Positions 59,560 through 64,000 of a stretch of 64,000 nucleotides of DNA are shown here, piece after piece. This DNA comes from Chrysoperla carnea. Its lineage: Eukaryota; Arthropoda; Insecta; Neuroptera; Chrysopidae. Within the stretch, counting starts at the first letter, position 1; the number at the start of each line of letters is the position of its first letter. The translations under genes were made by a program, and so were the position numbers. Location of the stretch: the NCBI RefSeq assembly GCF_905475395.1, contig NC_058337.1:85802368-85866367 (forward strand), given 5' to 3'. Below the pieces are notes generated by a model, which was not told the origin of the DNA, did not search any database, and saw nothing but the letters and a program-made list of their open reading frames with translations.

Positions 59560-60880
59560 GAATTCTGAAACTGAAAAAGAATTTTTTCCTAGATTCTCTA
59601 TAATGTTTTGTCTTCTAATGCCGTAGTTTTGGAATATCCCACCATGTAGGTATTTATTCAAGAATCAATAAGGAAGAATTGTTAATCCGAATATTTTGAC
59701 AAAAACAACGAAACCTTTCTTAAAAAGCTTACTATCCAGTTTCATTCTCTGGATTACGATTCTTTATTTTATGTTTATTGCTTATAGCTACACAAATAAT
59801 ACAATGTCTTTTAAATATACATATCTTTTGTTATATATCTTCTACACAATGAATTATGTAATAAAGCCTACAAGCCTACACCTCCAAGACGTAATAATAA
59901 TGACGCGAACGCAAATTATAAGTAGGATATGATGAACTAAATGTGTAAGGAAAACTGACTGTTCCGCTTCAAATATTCACAATACGACGTATTTATAAAT
60001 TTTATATGTATATATTGTTTTATGGAGGTTGAATTCATATTGCGATGCGAGGAGGGCTTGCTTTTGTATTGTATGAGAAATTAATATTATTTATCTTTAT
60101 GAAAAATAAAAGGGAAGTCATATCTTTTTTAAGGTGTTTTAAAGCTTCGATAAACAGAATCTTTTCTAAAAGAATAGTATTTTAAACAATCAAACTCCAA
60201 AGATATAGGTTCAAGGCAGTTTTCGTAGTGCGATACTCTCTCGAGACCAAATTGTGATATTTTATATGGGATTTTCAATCTTTTTTGCTGATTATTTCAG
60301 CTAATCAATTATTTTGAGATACCTATAGTACACCCTCGTCAGAATTGAAAAGACAAGGCTTTATTCAAAAACTGTGTAACTCTTCGATTGCTTTTTAGTT
60401 GAGAAAGTTGAGTTTTTAACCTTTACGCGAGTGTTCCTTGTAGTTCGATTTTGTCGTTTTTTTGTGAGGTTTTTTTATGCTGTTTTGATATTATGTTAAA
60501 AGATTTGTTACGTTTGAACAGGAAATGTTAAAAAAGTAATAATTTGCGGACTTGCTACCAAAGCAGTCCCCCACCAAATTAGCAACGAGTCACATAAGAG
60601 TAATTACGATTAGCTGATTCATACTGACGATGACTACTTGGTAGCCGAAATACGTCTTTATAAAATACAAAAAACTGATCTAGGAAATTGGGGCAAAAAA
60701 TAGAAATTTATTTCAAAATATCCTAAAGTTTTCATTTATTATTGTTGATAATATTTATATTAATGTCTCCAAGTTAAGATGCAATTTTTTTTTTAAATTT
60801 AAATTACTTACAAACAATTTTCAAGATATATTAATTTTAGTCCCAAATTTGAAACGCTAAGAAATATTGATTATACAAAC
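59560..60880. other. Intergenic stretch without recognised gene
   Basis: AT-rich, short ORFs only. Confidence 0.4.
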
Positions 60881-60884
60881 AAAA

Positions 60885-61140
60885 TTTAGGTATAGGTGGT
60901 CTTAAAATCAACTAATTAGAACAAATCTGACCTCCCGCCCGTCCATCTGTCAGAACGATAACCCAAAGTCGAAAGAAGGTGTCATTCTAAATTATCTTTT
61001 AGTGCGGGCTAAGGACGTATCCAGTGAGTTAGAGTTCATAAATGAGCAACATAGATCAATTTTGTCTTGGATTCGGGGGATCCACCTTATAAACCGTAAG
61101 AGATTTTCCCGTGAGGGCGCAAATTAGAATCAAACTTTAG
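60885..61140 (-). repeat. Dispersed repeat family 3, inverted copy
   Basis: Reverse complement of the family at 17990 and 43000: the inverted forms of GTCAGATTTGTTCTAATTAG, TTGATCTATGTTGCTCATTT and CGCCCTCACGGG are present in the expected order. No ORF. Confidence 0.6.
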
Positions 61141-61149
61141 TATCCATTT

Positions 61150-64000
61150 TCTCCAAAACTACAAAAGATAGAGAGTTAAAAATTTGTAAGTAGCTTCAAT
61201 AGTGAGATTTGGGAAATAATTTCTAAAAACGAAAAAGAACATTTCTAGAAAATACTTTCGAAAACACTGATATTCAACACTATTGATGCAGGGTATTTCA
61301 AAGACTGTATCAGTGAATTGTTTATTTTCACTTGTTTTATTAGTTTATTATTTTATGGTCAATGACAATGAACATAAACCGTCAAAAACTCGCCGAATGA
61401 CTTTATTTCGTTTAACGCCCTTTGCACACGGGAAAAAACATAATTTTCTTAAATAAAAATTTTATCAATCCTTATCAAGTTCTTATGAAATGCGTTAAAA
61501 AAATCACAGAGAACTATTAATCCATTATGGGTTCTCATAAGAATTTTCTGATTAAAAAAAAAATAAAGTAATACTCATAATTCAAAAACAATTTTTATTG
61601 GTTACATTCCATAAAATTTTTCTATTAAAAACACCACAATTTGTATAAAAAATAATTATAATTAAAATAAAATGAAAATAATTTTTAATCAAAAACAATA
61701 TTCAAATTTTTTCTCATATCAGAATAGAATTTATATTTAATTTTTATTAGAACGAAAGATCGACTCGTCGGTCGTGTGGCTTTATAAATTTGCATATTCA
61801 AATTATATCAGCTAATATTGAAAAACAATTACATTTTATTTTTTTATCACAAATAATAAATTTTTATCAACATTCAATTGGTGGTGTTTTACACAGTTTT
61901 TTACACTTATAAAGTGATAAACACAGCATACAATCTGGTATTCGACGATATATATTCGAAGTAGATGTATATATAAAAAAAAAAGTTTTATGGAAACAAT
62001 TTAAATTACTTTTAAATTACGTAGTACCTACGACTTAATTATTTTACAAATCAGTTGGAAATACCGCCCCTATGTATGTATGTGTGTTAATAGTAGTTGT
62101 TAAACACAAAATAAGGGATGGTATAACAAGTTGTGATATCAGTTTTTATACAGTGTGATTTATGAAAAATATCAACGTATAGATTAAGTATAGTAACCTA
62201 AGTTTGCTTTACTTATTGATAGAGTTGCTACCTATCAAAAACACTGCCAATCAAAGTCCTAATTTCTAACAATGTTTGGTATTTTCCAATTTTTAAGGCT
62301 TTTTGATTTTATTAGAAAAGTTAGTAGGGAGTACAAATTCTAATTTGGTGGTCACCATGCTTTCGATCGTCACTTCGTAAGCGACATCCTACCATGTTGA
62401 AAACATCAGTTTACGATCTGTGATAATAGCGCATGCCTTCCACTTAGACGGCTCGTGCTCGAATCTATACGCTTGCAGTACAAATTTTATTTTGATTTCT
62501 TGTTATTTAAAAATTTTATAGAAAATTTCATTGTTTATACTTCGGTTTTGTTTAAAAAGCTATGCCCGTTTTTGATTCTGGGAAAAATTTACGCCCAAAA
62601 ATATAACCAAAAACGAAATTGTCGGCGTACGTACTTTCGACTTCTCTTCGCTTGCACTGTTTTGTCAAAATAACAAGGCCGGTTTTTTAGATTTCCCTAA
62701 TAAAAACTCTCCGGCAAATGCCGAATGTCTTTTGAATGTTTACGGCGAACAAATACACATGCGTTTAAACATTATGAAACATAAAAGTATCTTGAAAATT
62801 TCGATTTGGATTTTGGAATCCATTACAATAACTTTCTTATACTGGGACTTAATAAACAAAATGTTCACCTACCTTGAGCAAAACTCGTCACAAACTTGTG
62901 GAATTCTGATAACATCGAGGGGTCTAGGATTTTTTTTTTAAATTTTAAAACACTGTGTAAAATTAACGAAAATGATCATTAAACATTTGTTGTTAATTAG
63001 ACCATTTTACGACCCAAATACTTATATATCGCTGATAAAATAATTGAGAACATCTTATGAAATTTATTCAAAACTTTGCATTAGTAAAATCCAAACCTTT
63101 TTCTCCTACCTATTGTGATACCTTTTGTAAGCTAGCGCAGAATCGTGTTGATATTTTAAAGAACCATTAAAAGCAGGGGACTATAACATATTTTTAGAAT
63201 CGCTACAAATTTCTTGGAATGTTTTTTTTTTCTTTAAATGTAGATACTTAAATATGGGATTTATTCAGCTACCGCCAGGAATTAAGTGAAAAAAATAGCT
63301 GAAAAAAACTAGCTTTTGAAATATATAGTGAGGATATATTGGATATAATACGAAGGAAATCAAAATGATAATAATTTTGATTGACATAATTTGAGTTTTC
63401 ATTTAAAATAAAATTTTAATTATACATTTTCTTAATTTTTGTTTATTTCAACTTACATTTCTTTTTAAATGTAGATATTCTAATTTCAATAGAATTAATT
63501 ACACTACGGTTTCATAAAAATTGATTCTAGCGAAATGTATCAAGAAAAATACTAAGTAAACACCTTATGTACAAAATACCCAAATAGATATAAGACTCGT
63601 ACCATCTTTCACTCATTTCCACCGACAATTGTCTTGTCTCTCTAGTATACACATTTTCATTCTGGTACCCTAATTCGAACTATATATTATATATATATAT
63701 ATATATATAATCTGTATAGACTTTATATATGTGTTAACACCCTATGAAACCTCGTTCTTAGTACGTAATCCTTAAAACAGATATCTGTGTAACTCACAGA
63801 ATCATCACATCGCATCATAGTCACTACCTATTATTGAGTAGAACAAAACCAACCCTCAATACTAATTTATTGTTAAAAATAAAGTATAGATAATTTTATA
63901 TAACATAAAGAAAATGAATAAATTATCACATAGGTATAATAAATGCTCTAAATTGAATACATTATTCTTTCAGAAATACCAACAGATCCTGTTTTACAAT
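61150..64000. other. Gene-poor AT-rich end of the window
   Basis: No gene supported. Two ORFs of about 70 codons (near 62455 and 62732) are Phe/Leu/Lys-rich and look like chance. A short (TA)n tract lies near 63680-63710. Confidence 0.4.

Overview
The window looks like a gene-poor, strongly AT-rich stretch of an insect nuclear genome. Genes have introns with GT-AG ends and AATAAA polyadenylation signals, transposon remnants are dense, and there is no sign of bacterial organisation. The best taxonomic clue is a two-exon cecropin gene at 12400-13422. Its mature peptide carries the EGAGKRVFN..KALPVV core that I associate with mosquito-type cecropins, so a lower (nematoceran) dipteran is my best guess. 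This is an inference from one peptide and general genome style, not a species call.

Layout. 1-3100 is repeat-rich and holds a palindromic MITE-like element and one end of a second repeat family. 3118-15510 is the only region with host genes I can support. It holds four small plus-strand genes, each with a hydrophobic secretion leader in exon 1: (A) an Asn/Ser/Thr-rich secreted protein whose second exon is tandemly duplicated; (B) an acidic Ser/Asn/Thr-rich protein with a hydrophobic, GPI-signal-like C-terminus; (C) the cecropin, with a TATA box, an initiator-like site and a kappaB-type decamer upstream; (D) an unrecognised 135-aa secreted protein with a charged propeptide-like segment and three cysteines. 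They could form a secreted-effector or immune cluster, but only C has a recognisable function. 15510-33350 holds no gene I can support: palindromic elements, a tRNA-derived SINE, and pieces of dispersed insect repeats.

33352-41470 is a complete Ty3/gypsy-type errantivirus (insect endogenous retrovirus), 8,119 bp long. It has two 569-bp LTRs that look identical by eye, a primer binding site resembling tRNA-Arg, gag with two CCHC knuckles, pol in the -1 frame, and an env of the baculovirus-F type. The sequence directly shows an in-frame TTTAAAC heptamer in the gag/pol overlap. It also shows a consensus splice donor in the leader and an acceptor ending exactly at the env ATG. All three reading frames are open and the element sits in a (TA)n tract, so insertion was very recent and the element may be active.

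41471-64000 again lacks host genes. It holds a very long (TA)n array, a long near-perfect hairpin element, a 5'-truncated copia fragment between large inverted repeats, a second SINE, a CG-rich hAT-type MITE with a perfect 8-bp target duplication, a small mariner-like MITE, and several copies of a dispersed repeat family. Intervals without a named feature are AT-rich sequence in which I see only short chance ORFs.
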